From Bacillota bacterium (GTDB lineage: Bacteria; Bacillota; Bacilli; Alicyclobacillales; SLC66): 29,140 nucleotides of DNA. The position numbers were made by a program, and so were the translations under genes. Below, in pieces: positions 1 through 7,362 of the stretch (its first letter is position 1; every line of letters begins with the position of its first letter). The notes under the pieces were generated by a model that had not been told where the DNA came from, searched no databases, and worked only from the letters and a program-made list of their open reading frames with translations. The stretch is taken from positions 1 through 29,140 of the forward strand of contig JAKACU010000012.1 in the NCBI GenBank assembly GCA_021821185.1, given 5' to 3'.

Positions 1-1
1 C

Positions 2-1102
2 GCTTTGGAAAAGGTCGATGCGAAGTGGTTTCGCTCTCGTGTAGCAATGGCTTTTGCGTACCGTAAAAGATTCTTGAAGGACACGAGTGCTTGTCGTGCG
101 GTCTATGGTGAGGCGGATGGTTTGCCTGGACTCATTGTGGACAAATATAATGATGTTGCTGTCGTGCAAATTTTAAGTAGTGCGATGGATCAGCGACGTG
201 ACTGGATAGTGGCGACAATTCGGGATGTCCTTGGGGTGAAAGGCATCTACGAACGTAGCGATGCTCCGACAAGACTACGCGAGGGACTTTCTGAACAGGT
301 GGGTTGCCTGTGGGGAACGTGTGATGAAACGGTCACGATTCTTGAAAATGGACTGCGCTTTGAAGTCGACATTGTCCATGGTCAGAAAACGGGACACTTT
401 TTCGATCAAAGGGATAATCGCATGGCGATCGCTCCTTTAGTTCGTTTTGCATCCGATGAAAAACCGCGTCCTGATCAACGCTTTGATCCCGACGAGGCTC
501 CCTTAAAGCGGACGCACAGTGCAACAGACGGTAGAATTGGTGCGCGAGTGCTTGATTGTTTTTCGCATACGGGCGGATTTGGAATCCATGCTGCTCATTT
601 TGGTGCAGGCAAGGTCATTATGGTTGACCAAAGTGAAGTGGCTATCGAAGCCGCACGGCGCAATGCGATGTTAAATGATCTTCAAAATGGTTGTGAGTTT
701 GTCGTCGCCAACGTGTTTGATCTCTTACGTGAGTACGAGAAAGCGGGAACGTTATTCGATGTAGTGATTTTGGATCCACCTGCTTTCGCAAAAAATCGCG
801 CTAGTATAGATAATGCCTTGCGAGGTTATCGCGATATCAATTTGCGGGCTCTTCGTATCATCAAAGATAACGGGTTTCTCGTTACGGCCTCCTGTTCCTC
901 CCATGTTACGCAGGAGATGTGGAGAGAGACGATCGCTGAGGCTGCCATGGACGCACATAAAGTGTTGCGATTGGTCGAATATCGTAGTGCAGCAAAAGAC
1001 CATCCCCAATTGATCGGGATGGCCGAAAATGATTACTTAAAGTTTGCCATGTATCAAGTGCAATCACGCTCAATGGCAGGTTCATCATCACATACGAAAT
1101 AG
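2..1102 (+). CDS. RlmI-like class I rRNA (cytosine-C5) methyltransferase, 5'-truncated
   Basis: SAM-dependent methyltransferase of the RlmI/YwbD family, which makes m5C in 23S rRNA (C1962 in E. coli). The frame is open to the window edge, and the N-terminal PUA domain expected before the visible start is missing, so the 5' end lies outside; the TTG at position 5 is probably internal. Visible landmarks are the CRAVYGEADGLPGLIVD segment, GQKTGHFFDQRDNR, the SAM-binding VLDCFSHTGGFG, the DPPAFA motif near nt 773-790, and TASCSSH with the likely catalytic Cys near nt 891. A segment of about 35 residues, charged and proline-containing (nt about 437-540), sits between the FDQRDNR helix and the SAM motif, where relatives known to me have only a few residues. 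The gene is convergent with fabH; the 3' ends overlap by 15 bp and no terminator is visible. Family call is firm; the exact target base is inferred. Confidence 0.9.
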   Translation, partial: ALEKVDAKWFRSRVAMAFAYRKRFLKDTSACRAVYGEADGLPGLIVDKYNDVAVVQILSSAMDQRRDWIVATIRDVLGVKGIYERSDAPTRLREGLSEQVGCLWGTCDETVTILENGLRFEVDIVHGQKTGHFFDQRDNRMAIAPLVRFASDEKPRPDQRFDPDEAPLKRTHSATDGRIGARVLDCFSHTGGFGIHAAHFGAGKVIMVDQSEVAIEAARRNAMLNDLQNGCEFVVANVFDLLREYEKAGTLFDVVILDPPAFAKNRASIDNALRGYRDINLRALRIIKDNGFLVTASCSSHVTQEMWRETIAEAAMDAHKVLRLVEYRSAAKDHPQLIGMAENDYLKFAMYQVQSRSMAGSSSHTK

Positions 1103-2101
1103 CGCAGAGCCCCAGATAAGTCCACCTGCAAAGGCGGTGAATACGACGAGGTCACCGTCATGGATCTTGCCTAAGCGCCACCACTTGTCTAACGCAATTG
1201 CCATAGCAGCAGCCGATGTATTGCCGTATTCTTCGAGGCATAGCGCGGTTTTGTCGGACGAAATGCCGACACGTTCGCCGATCGCTTCAATGATGCGCAA
1301 GTTAGCCTGATGGGGCACAAGCAGATCGACAGCGGCTGCGTCGATGTGCTGTCTTTTCAAGACTCGCTTAATGCTGTCAGTCATACCATTGACCGCAGCT
1401 TTGAACATGGCCCGGCCATCCTGCCAGATGTAGGGGGTGACATCTTCTCGGTTGCTAAGTGTGTCAAGCCATGATGAAGGAGCCGTGGGACGTGGGCAAA
1501 ACGCGACGTCCACACGGCTTCCATCGGATCCAAGGTCAAAGTCAATGAGCCCTTTTTGCGGCTGATCAAGCTCCTTTGCACGTGGTGTTGACTGCAAGAT
1601 GGCAGCTCCTGCACCGTCTCCAAACAAGATACAGGAATTTCGATCGGTGTAATCGATATAGCGGGTAATGCCTTCCGCCGCAACGATCAGCGCTGTTTTG
1701 TAAGCGCCGGTTTGCAAAAATTGGGCACCTTGTATCATGGCATACAAAAACCCGGCGCAAACGGCATTGGTATCGAAGGCCACCGCATTTTTTGCGCCAA
1801 TGCCACGTTGGATCATGCAACCAAGCGGAGGGAACATCAAGTCTGTCGTAAAAGTAGCAGCAATGATCAGATCGATCTCAGTCGGATCAATACCAGCGGC
1901 ATCAATAGCATTTTTGGCAGCTGCAATCGCAATGTCGGTTACCGGTTCATCTTTACCCAATTGGCGTCTTTCGCGAATACCCGTACGTGTACGAATCCAT
2001 TCATCATTGGTGTCGACCATGGCTTCCAGATCAGCATTTGTCAAAATGGCATCCGGTACTTTTGAACCGGTGGCAATGATGGATACATCGTAAAGCCCCA
2101 T
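1088..2101 (-). CDS. fabH: Beta-ketoacyl-ACP synthase III
   Basis: Starts fatty acid synthesis by condensing an acyl-CoA primer with malonyl-ACP; in Firmicutes the primer is often a branched acyl-CoA. The 337-residue protein shows the full thiolase-fold FabH pattern: TNDEWIRTRTGIRER near residues 31-45, catalytic Cys115 in DTNAVCAGF, His264 in VPHQANLRI and Asn294 in EYGNTSAAA. It is slightly longer than the usual 310-330 residues. The ATG start is preceded by TTAGGAG on the minus strand. Its start lies only 28 bp from the divergent menC start, so its promoter must lie inside menC or be shared. No other fab genes are adjacent, so this is a stand-alone copy; whether it is the only FabH in the genome cannot be seen here. 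Confidence 0.95.
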   Translation of the reverse strand: MGLYDVSIIATGSKVPDAILTNADLEAMVDTNDEWIRTRTGIRERRQLGKDEPVTDIAIAAAKNAIDAAGIDPTEIDLIIAATFTTDLMFPPLGCMIQRGIGAKNAVAFDTNAVCAGFLYAMIQGAQFLQTGAYKTALIVAAEGITRYIDYTDRNSCILFGDGAGAAILQSTPRAKELDQPQKGLIDFDLGSDGSRVDVAFCPRPTAPSSWLDTLSNREDVTPYIWQDGRAMFKAAVNGMTDSIKRVLKRQHIDAAAVDLLVPHQANLRIIEAIGERVGISSDKTALCLEEYGNTSAAAMAIALDKWWRLGKIHDGDLVVFTAFAGGLIWGSALFRM

Positions 2102-2129
2102 TTGGTACCAACTCCTAATAGGTGATCAT

Positions 2130-3278
2130 ATGTCTGCCAGTCATTATACCTTGAAATTGCGCAGTGTGGAATTACGTATTTTGCGGATGCCATTACTAGA
2201 TCCATTTATAACCAGTTATGGTCAGGAAACCGAGAAAGAGTTTGTGTTCATTACGGTGACGACACTAGACGGTACTACTGGGTATGGGGAATGCACCGCT
2301 TTTTCAGAACCACTATATCTCGAGGAAACGACGATGACAGCCGTGCATGTTTTGCGTGATTTTTTTATCCCCCTTGTCTTACACCATGAGTTTGCTCATC
2401 CAGATGAAGTATCCCGTTTGCTTCGTCCTTTTCGCGGGCATTATATGGCTAAAGCGGCGCTTGAAGGTGCGCTTTGGGATGCCTATTGTAAAGAGCAAAA
2501 TATGGGCCTTGCAAAAGTGTTGGGAGCCACAAAAACGCATGTGCGAGCGGGTATTAGTATCGGTATTGAACCTACGATAAGAGATTTACTGCACCGCATT
2601 GAAAGCTATCTGACACAGGGATTTGCCCGCATTAAAATCAAGATCAAACCCGGTTATGATGTTGATGTTATACGTCAGGTTCGAAAAGAGTTTGGGAATA
2701 TTTTGCTCATGGCCGATGCCAATAGTGCCTATACATTACAAGATCTGTCCAGGCTCAAAGCACTTGATGAGTTTGCTTTGATGATGATCGAGCAACCGCT
2801 CGCTTATGATGACATCGTTGATCATGCGACATTACAACAACAAATGTCGACACCGATTTGTCTGGATGAAAGCATTCGTACGATTGATGATGCAAGAAAA
2901 GCGATGCAAATTGGTGCATGCCGAGTGATTAATGTGAAGATCGGACGTGTTGGTGGACTGTCCAATGCGCGCGACATCGTTGCTTTGGCTGAAAATGAAG
3001 GTGTTGCCACATGGTGTGGCGGTATGCTCGAGGCAGGCGTTGGAAGGCTTTGCAATATCGCGATAAGCGCCTTGGACGGGATGGGTTTGCCAGGGGATAT
3101 TGCACCTAGTGCGCGCTACTTTGAGGAAGACATTATTGAACCTCAAGTTGTGTTCTCATCACCTGGCCTTTTTGCTGTTAGCACTGAACCTGGAATAGGT
3201 GCTAATGTGATTCCTTCACGTGTGGAACGACGAACCGTGTACAAACAAGTGTATACGAATTCGTCGCTCGGGTGGTAA
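2130..3278 (+). CDS. menC: o-Succinylbenzoate synthase (MenC / N-acylamino acid racemase family)
   Basis: Enolase-superfamily enzyme, 382 residues. In menaquinone synthesis MenC dehydrates SHCHC to o-succinylbenzoate. Seen in the sequence: KIKIK (residues 169-173) with the catalytic lysine, metal ligands Asp196 (MADAN), Glu221 (IEQP) and Asp246 (LDES), and the second catalytic Lys270 in NVKIGRVGG. The N-terminal capping domain carries PLLDPFITSYG. This is the Firmicute subgroup whose members can also racemise N-acylamino acids. No other men gene is in the window, so the racemase role cannot be excluded from context. The ATG is preceded by a modest AGGTG. The gene is divergent from fabH (28 bp) and convergent with the small gene at 3284 (5 bp). 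Confidence 0.88.
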   Translation: MSASHYTLKLRSVELRILRMPLLDPFITSYGQETEKEFVFITVTTLDGTTGYGECTAFSEPLYLEETTMTAVHVLRDFFIPLVLHHEFAHPDEVSRLLRPFRGHYMAKAALEGALWDAYCKEQNMGLAKVLGATKTHVRAGISIGIEPTIRDLLHRIESYLTQGFARIKIKIKPGYDVDVIRQVRKEFGNILLMADANSAYTLQDLSRLKALDEFALMMIEQPLAYDDIVDHATLQQQMSTPICLDESIRTIDDARKAMQIGACRVINVKIGRVGGLSNARDIVALAENEGVATWCGGMLEAGVGRLCNIAISALDGMGLPGDIAPSARYFEEDIIEPQVVFSSPGLFAVSTEPGIGANVIPSRVERRTVYKQVYTNSSLGW

Positions 3279-3283
3279 GAAGG

Positions 3284-3451
3284 CTATCTTTTTTGACGAC
3301 CAGGATTAATGACAAAGTCTTGAGACTGTTGGGAACGAATGGCCTCAGCATTGACGTTGTTGGTCTTATCCACGCGTAGCGCTGACGGTAAGGTGTTGGC
3401 GCGGTGAATATTGTGCGGGTCAATGCCGAGTTTTTGTTCGTCTTTTTCCAT
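3284..3451 (-). CDS. Small hydrophilic protein, unknown function (55 aa)
   Basis: Last gene of the leftward operon, 17 bp after the ATP-grasp stop. I chose the ATG at 3451 because AAAGGA sits about 9 bases upstream on the minus strand; an in-frame ATG at 3460 is closer to that site and less likely. The product begins MEKDEQKLGIDPHNIHRAN, is rich in Asn, Gln, Lys and Arg, and has no Cys, membrane segment or signal peptide. I do not recognise the family. Its size and polarity resemble small spore proteins. Its position after a kinase and an ATP-grasp ligase-like gene also allows it to be a modified peptide or carrier, but that is inference. It is convergent with menC. Confidence 0.6.
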   Translation of the reverse strand: MEKDEQKLGIDPHNIHRANTLPSALRVDKTNNVNAEAIRSQQSQDFVINPGRQKR

Positions 3452-3468
3452 GCGACACATCCTTTCAC

Positions 3469-4254
3469 TCAGGTGGCATCTTGCTCTTGTAGCGTGAGCA
3501 GTTTGGAGCGGTTCCATGCGCGAAGATGAGAGGCTCGCCGATACATTTCGTGATCAATATCATCCAGGATAAGCAGACTGGGTTTCGTGTTGACTTCGAT
3601 AATCCAAATGTGACCTGATGAATCAAGGCCAAAATCGATTCCATAAATGGTATTCGTGCTTGATCGTTGCAAGGTGGTCCCAATGCGCAGAGATAGGGAC
3701 GTTAATGATTTTTCAAGAGATGTTTTACGCTTTTTATCGCCTCCTGCAAGTTGCAAGAGATAGGGGCCGATGGAACCAATGGTGCCACCTTGCTTAACAT
3801 TCGTTACAAATGTGCCTTCAGGGGCGGCCTTGCAAAAAGTACCGGTCACTTCAAAGTGCCCATGCTCTGCTCGTTGCACGATCACGCGTATGTCCACAGG
3901 ACGATTGTGCACAGTTACCAAGGGAATATATTGTTGGATAACGCACGCTTGATCACGTGTAAATCGTGGTAATTGACGGTATGCAGACGGGGACGCCTGA
4001 ACTGACCAAATGGTTCTGCCATCATGGACAAACAAGCGGTTTCCGAACGTACATACTTTAACGACATGGACTCCGCCTTCTCCTGTATCAGGTTTAATCA
4101 CGATACAAGGGAAGCGATGCAACCAGACAGAAAGTTGTGCAGGATGGTACCTTGCGGTTTCAGGTAGATGATATTTTAGGACGGAATCTTGATATAACAG
4201 ACGATATTTCTTCCATTTGCCAATTGGCAGACGGCCTTTTGTTACACGAGGCAT
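3469..4254 (-). CDS. YheC/YheD-type ATP-grasp protein (spore-coat associated family)
   Basis: ATP-grasp protein of 261 residues, similar to B. subtilis YheC/YheD, which are linked to the endospore coat; the reaction of that family is not established. Seen: a lysine plus glycine-rich loop IKPDTGEGG (about 53-61), a central NRPVDIRVIVQR segment, TGTFCKAAPEGTFVTN followed by KQGG, and the metal-binding end YGIDFGLDSSGHIWIIEVN. The ligands for ATP and Mg therefore look intact. It is shorter than full-length YheD because part of the N-terminal region is missing. The ATG is preceded by GAGGTGATAAAGA inside the end of the HipA-like gene, and the two genes overlap by 13 bp, which suggests translational coupling. 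It is the third gene of the operon that starts near 6106. Confidence 0.85.
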   Translation of the reverse strand: MPRVTKGRLPIGKWKKYRLLYQDSVLKYHLPETARYHPAQLSVWLHRFPCIVIKPDTGEGGVHVVKVCTFGNRLFVHDGRTIWSVQASPSAYRQLPRFTRDQACVIQQYIPLVTVHNRPVDIRVIVQRAEHGHFEVTGTFCKAAPEGTFVTNVKQGGTIGSIGPYLLQLAGGDKKRKTSLEKSLTSLSLRIGTTLQRSSTNTIYGIDFGLDSSGHIWIIEVNTKPSLLILDDIDHEMYRRASHLRAWNRSKLLTLQEQDAT

Positions 4255-5036
4255 TCTTTATCACCTCGGTAACGCAACCATTCATCAAGCATGTGAGCAA
4301 GGTGCTTTTGGCGGTACAACAACATGGCGATCGTATCTTTTTGCATGGCTTTGGTATAGAGTGGATCAGGTACGTCATGTACAATATGCCGTATTGCATA
4401 TTCATCGAGTGAATGGATCGCCTCTATCGCCTGTTGTAAAACACGTTTGCTCGCGAATATTTGCCAACCTTTTGGAATGTGATAAAAATTCCAAATGTGA
4501 TGCCAATAAGCATCCATCGGCGAATGTATTGCCCATTTTCGCTCACATCCATATAATGCGTACCCATGATCGATGAGATAGAACGCGAAGCGATGTTGGT
4601 CGTCGGGGCGATAAAAGAGAATGTTTTTTCCTGAACCACGATCAAGGTTGGTGATAAAAGCATCAAAAGCGATCACGCCAAAGAGCTTATCGGCATCTTG
4701 CAGGTGTTCATAAGGATGTTGCGCCACGGATGCATCTAAGTTGCGCCATGATACGATAGGAGAAAACTCTTTTTGAATAGATACAATGCCCGAAAGAAGT
4801 GTATTGCCATACGGGATACTGACGACATCTAAGTCGGCCGTATCAAATCCAGTACGTTTCGCTAATGTAGCGGTTATCCATTCGTTGCCTACGATGGGGC
4901 CTGCGTCATACCATTGTTCCTTGAAGGCAAATTTAAAAAAACCTACTTTTCCGCCAGGTTCTTTTACTCGCCAAACCTGACCTTGAGGTTTATTTTTCCA
5001 AGTATCGATAAGATACCATGCACAGTTTGACGCCAT
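4242..5036 (-). CDS. HipA-like / PI3-4-kinase-fold kinase
   Basis: Kinase-fold protein of 264 residues, often annotated as 'HipA family kinase'; substrate unknown. Likely ATP-binding lysine in GFFKFAF (Lys35), catalytic loop NLDRGSGKN (Asp132, Asn138) and metal-binding LIDHGYA (Asp156). These match the NxDRxxxN and D-[HF]-G pattern of HipA and related kinases, so it is probably active. I start at the ATG at 5036, with AAGGTGAG just upstream; a longer reading exists but lacks a site. It begins 5 bp after the GT4 stop and overlaps the ATP-grasp gene by 13 bp. There is no HipB-like DNA-binding partner, so this is not a standard hipBA toxin-antitoxin locus. By analogy with the CotS/CotSA neighbourhood of B. 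subtilis, a role in coat or surface glycan modification is plausible but unproven. Confidence 0.75.
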   Translation of the reverse strand: MASNCAWYLIDTWKNKPQGQVWRVKEPGGKVGFFKFAFKEQWYDAGPIVGNEWITATLAKRTGFDTADLDVVSIPYGNTLLSGIVSIQKEFSPIVSWRNLDASVAQHPYEHLQDADKLFGVIAFDAFITNLDRGSGKNILFYRPDDQHRFAFYLIDHGYALYGCERKWAIHSPMDAYWHHIWNFYHIPKGWQIFASKRVLQQAIEAIHSLDEYAIRHIVHDVPDPLYTKAMQKDTIAMLLYRQKHLAHMLDEWLRYRGDKECLV

Positions 5037-5041
5037 TACAC

Positions 5042-6106
5042 TCACCTTATTTCTTCCATCAACTTTTCGTAACGTTTTGCGATTAGGTTCCAAGCATATT
5101 GTTTTGCCCGTTCATGGGCAGCCATTCGTCTTTGTGCTGTTTTTTCTTTATCATGAAACAGTTCGTCAAGACTCTCGCGAATCGTTTTTGGAGAAATGGG
5201 GTCGATCACGGCCGCAACACTGCGATCGACGAATTCCGCAAGCCCACCTTGCCGAGAAGCGCACACAGGAATGCCAGAGCCCATCGCTTCGAGAGCAGAC
5301 AGGCCAAAAGACTCATTTTTGCTTGGCATGATGAGCGCCCCATACGAACGCATCCGTTGTGTCATCCGCTCGTGGTCAAGGAAGCCTCTAAAATGCACCC
5401 GATGTGGGCGTATATTATTGGCCATCCGCAGCAATTTGGCTTCGTAATGATTTTCCCCACGTCCGTAGACATCAAGTGAAACAGGATGTTTTTGCGGGTA
5501 GGTCGCAAGGGCGGCTAAGAGATCCTCGATCCCTTTCAGACGAACTAGTCGCCCAACAAAGACGAGATCACGTTTATTTGCATCAAGCGGTGCGATAGGC
5601 GATAAAGTTACGCCGTTTGGAATGACAACGCTTTTAGAAGTGAGATGCATCGTATCAATTTGGTCTTTTTGCCATAAACTTGGTGAAACCACGACATCAC
5701 AGTGCCGTAAGAGCTGTTGCTGTCGCTCTTGCATCGTCTTCGCAAACTTAGATTGGAATTTTTCTAATGTGATCAGCGAATGACAGGTATATAGGGTTCT
5801 GACTTTGCATAATTCCTTAAGGGCAATAGCTACCTCATCCCACTGAATGCTGTGGACGTGGATCATGTCGATGGGAAGTACACGTTTTTTTAGATAAGGT
5901 ACAACATCGTGTTTAACGCACTTGGGAACCCTAATCACCCGCATGCGCCCTATTCTACGGTCGTCGATGGACTGTTTTATCCCTTTGGTTACGATGACCA
6001 CTTCATGTTCAAACGTAGATAATTGAGCGGCAAGTTGTGAAGCGACGACCCCGAGACCACCAATGATTGTAGGCTCATATTCAGTCGTTAACACCAAAAT
6101 ACGCAA
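5042..6106 (-). CDS. GT4-family glycosyltransferase (CotSA-like)
   Basis: GT-B fold, retaining family 4 glycosyltransferase, about 354 residues. The N-terminal Rossmann part has TTEYEPTIIGGLGVVA, and the donor-site part has DLVFVGRLVRLKGIEDLL followed by the EX7E motif in ESFGLSALEAMGSGIPV. Sugar donor and acceptor cannot be read from the sequence. Start choice: AAAGGAGG on the minus strand runs directly into a GTG at 6115, too close to use, whereas the TTG at 6106 has 8-base spacing and gives MRILVLTTEY, the expected beginning for the fold. First gene of the leftward operon with the HipA-like kinase, ATP-grasp and small gene. It diverges from a second GT4 gene with 46 bp between starts. Confidence 0.88.
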   Translation of the reverse strand: MRILVLTTEYEPTIIGGLGVVASQLAAQLSTFEHEVVIVTKGIKQSIDDRRIGRMRVIRVPKCVKHDVVPYLKKRVLPIDMIHVHSIQWDEVAIALKELCKVRTLYTCHSLITLEKFQSKFAKTMQERQQQLLRHCDVVVSPSLWQKDQIDTMHLTSKSVVIPNGVTLSPIAPLDANKRDLVFVGRLVRLKGIEDLLAALATYPQKHPVSLDVYGRGENHYEAKLLRMANNIRPHRVHFRGFLDHERMTQRMRSYGALIMPSKNESFGLSALEAMGSGIPVCASRQGGLAEFVDRSVAAVIDPISPKTIRESLDELFHDKEKTAQRRMAAHERAKQYAWNLIAKRYEKLMEEIR

Positions 6107-6152
6107 CGCTTGCACCTCCTTTTCTGTATGGCGGCAAGATGGGGGAACGCGG

Positions 6153-7295
6153 ATGAATCAGACTGTAGCGCTTATCACACCAGGGACAAAGGACATAAAT
6201 GCATCACAGATGACATCAGTAGAGATCTATCTCTATGATTTATGGCGAGCGTTACGACGACGTGTAGGTGTTTATCTCTATTATCATGATTCAGTGCTTT
6301 ATGGTGATCCCTTGCATCATACGCGACAAGCTTTAGACAAAGCACAGACATCACGCTTTACATCGAAGGTGCTGGGCGATATCGTAAAAAAGCACCCTTT
6401 GCCAGCGATCATACAAGTTGACAATCGCCCTCTTTATTTGCGCTCCTTGGTGAATTTACATAGGCCATTAGTTCTTGGACTGCATTCGATGACTTTTCTT
6501 CACGAAACCCGTCTTATGCCCGACGATGCGCTGCGAGCGTTACAATCTGCGCAAGACATTGTGGTTAATAGCGGGTTTGTATATGATCGTCTGCACCATA
6601 AGTTTCCTGCCATTCATGCTAACGTAATTTATCCAGGTGTTGATGTTAGCTTATTTCATCCGGCGCAATCCGATGAGGATTTTAAACGCGTAGCAGCGTG
6701 GCGTGAACGCATCCATGCTATGCATTATCCGATTATTTTATTTACGGGCCGAATCATTGAACGCAAAGGCTTGCACGTCGTTTTGGAAGCATTGCGAGAA
6801 TTGCGGCAACGCTATGCGATGGAGGTCATTGTTATCGTTGCAGGGCTACATCCCCGGACGGGCGACTATGCCAAAAAATTGGATCGTTTGGCTCGTCATG
6901 TGAAAGTGCATTGGCTTGGGTTTGTGGCGCGTGACACGTTAGCTGATTTGTATCGCGTAGCCGATGTTTGTGTGTGTCCTTCGCAGGTCGATGAAGCGTT
7001 TGGACTTGTTGCATTAGAGGCGCAGGCGTCTGGAACACCCATGGTGGCAAGTGGTGCATGGGGGCTTCGTGAAAGTTTACATGTGGATACTGGCATTTTT
7101 GTAACACACTATAGAGATCCGTTGCAATGGGCTAAGTCGTTGCATACGTTGTTAGCTGACAAAAGCTTGTACAAGACATTAGCAAAACAAGGCATACAAC
7201 GTATGCAAACGCAATTTACTTGGCAACGTGCGGCAGATGACTATGAAGATCTCTACGCGAGGATTTTGCACATTGACAGTTTCGATTCCGATTAG
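6153..7295 (+). CDS. GT4-family glycosyltransferase
   Basis: Second GT4 enzyme, 380 residues from the ATG at 6153, which has GGGGGAA six bases upstream; the frame is open further upstream but no better start exists there. N-terminal MNQTVALITPGTKDINASQ is unlike the neighbouring glycosyltransferase, while the donor-binding half is typical: FTGRIIERKGLHVVLEAL, then EX7E in EAFGLVALEAQASGTPMV. Divergent from the other GT4, so the two probably work on the same polymer or coat component. The last codons contain the predicted promoter of amt. Donor and acceptor are unknown. Confidence 0.88.
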   Translation: MNQTVALITPGTKDINASQMTSVEIYLYDLWRALRRRVGVYLYYHDSVLYGDPLHHTRQALDKAQTSRFTSKVLGDIVKKHPLPAIIQVDNRPLYLRSLVNLHRPLVLGLHSMTFLHETRLMPDDALRALQSAQDIVVNSGFVYDRLHHKFPAIHANVIYPGVDVSLFHPAQSDEDFKRVAAWRERIHAMHYPIILFTGRIIERKGLHVVLEALRELRQRYAMEVIVIVAGLHPRTGDYAKKLDRLARHVKVHWLGFVARDTLADLYRVADVCVCPSQVDEAFGLVALEAQASGTPMVASGAWGLRESLHVDTGIFVTHYRDPLQWAKSLHTLLADKSLYKTLAKQGIQRMQTQFTWQRAADDYEDLYARILHIDSFDSD

Positions 7296-7302
7296 CTATA
7301 GT
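7273..7302 (+). promoter_or_regulatory. SigA-type promoter for amt
   Basis: TTGACA (7273-7278), 18-base spacer, TATAGT (7297-7302). The -35 box is a perfect consensus and the -10 matches five of six. The -35 lies inside the last codons of the glycosyltransferase gene and the -10 lies just after its stop. Predicted start of transcription near 7309, giving a leader of about 55 bases before amt. Confidence 0.7.
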
Positions 7303-7362
7303 TTCGTTAAGATTATAGTTATTCACATCATAAGTCACAATATACTATGAGGAGATATCACT

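Noticed and set aside
1044..1310. 88-codon rightward frame across the fabH end
   Set aside because: Overlaps the real rlmI-like and fabH ends; no family resemblance.
4242..5036. HipA toxin-antitoxin locus
   Set aside because: No HipB-like DNA-binding gene beside it; neighbours are glycosyltransferase and ATP-grasp genes.
6116..6150. CATACA-like sporulation promoter for the leftward GT4 operon
   Set aside because: The box directly abuts the ribosome-binding site and has no -35 at SigE or SigK spacing, so a transcript from it could not include a usable leader.
7311..7327. Possible TnrA/GlnR box before amt
   Set aside because: Only the 3' half (TCACA) fits the TGTNAN7TNACA pattern; the 5' half matches two of four fixed bases.
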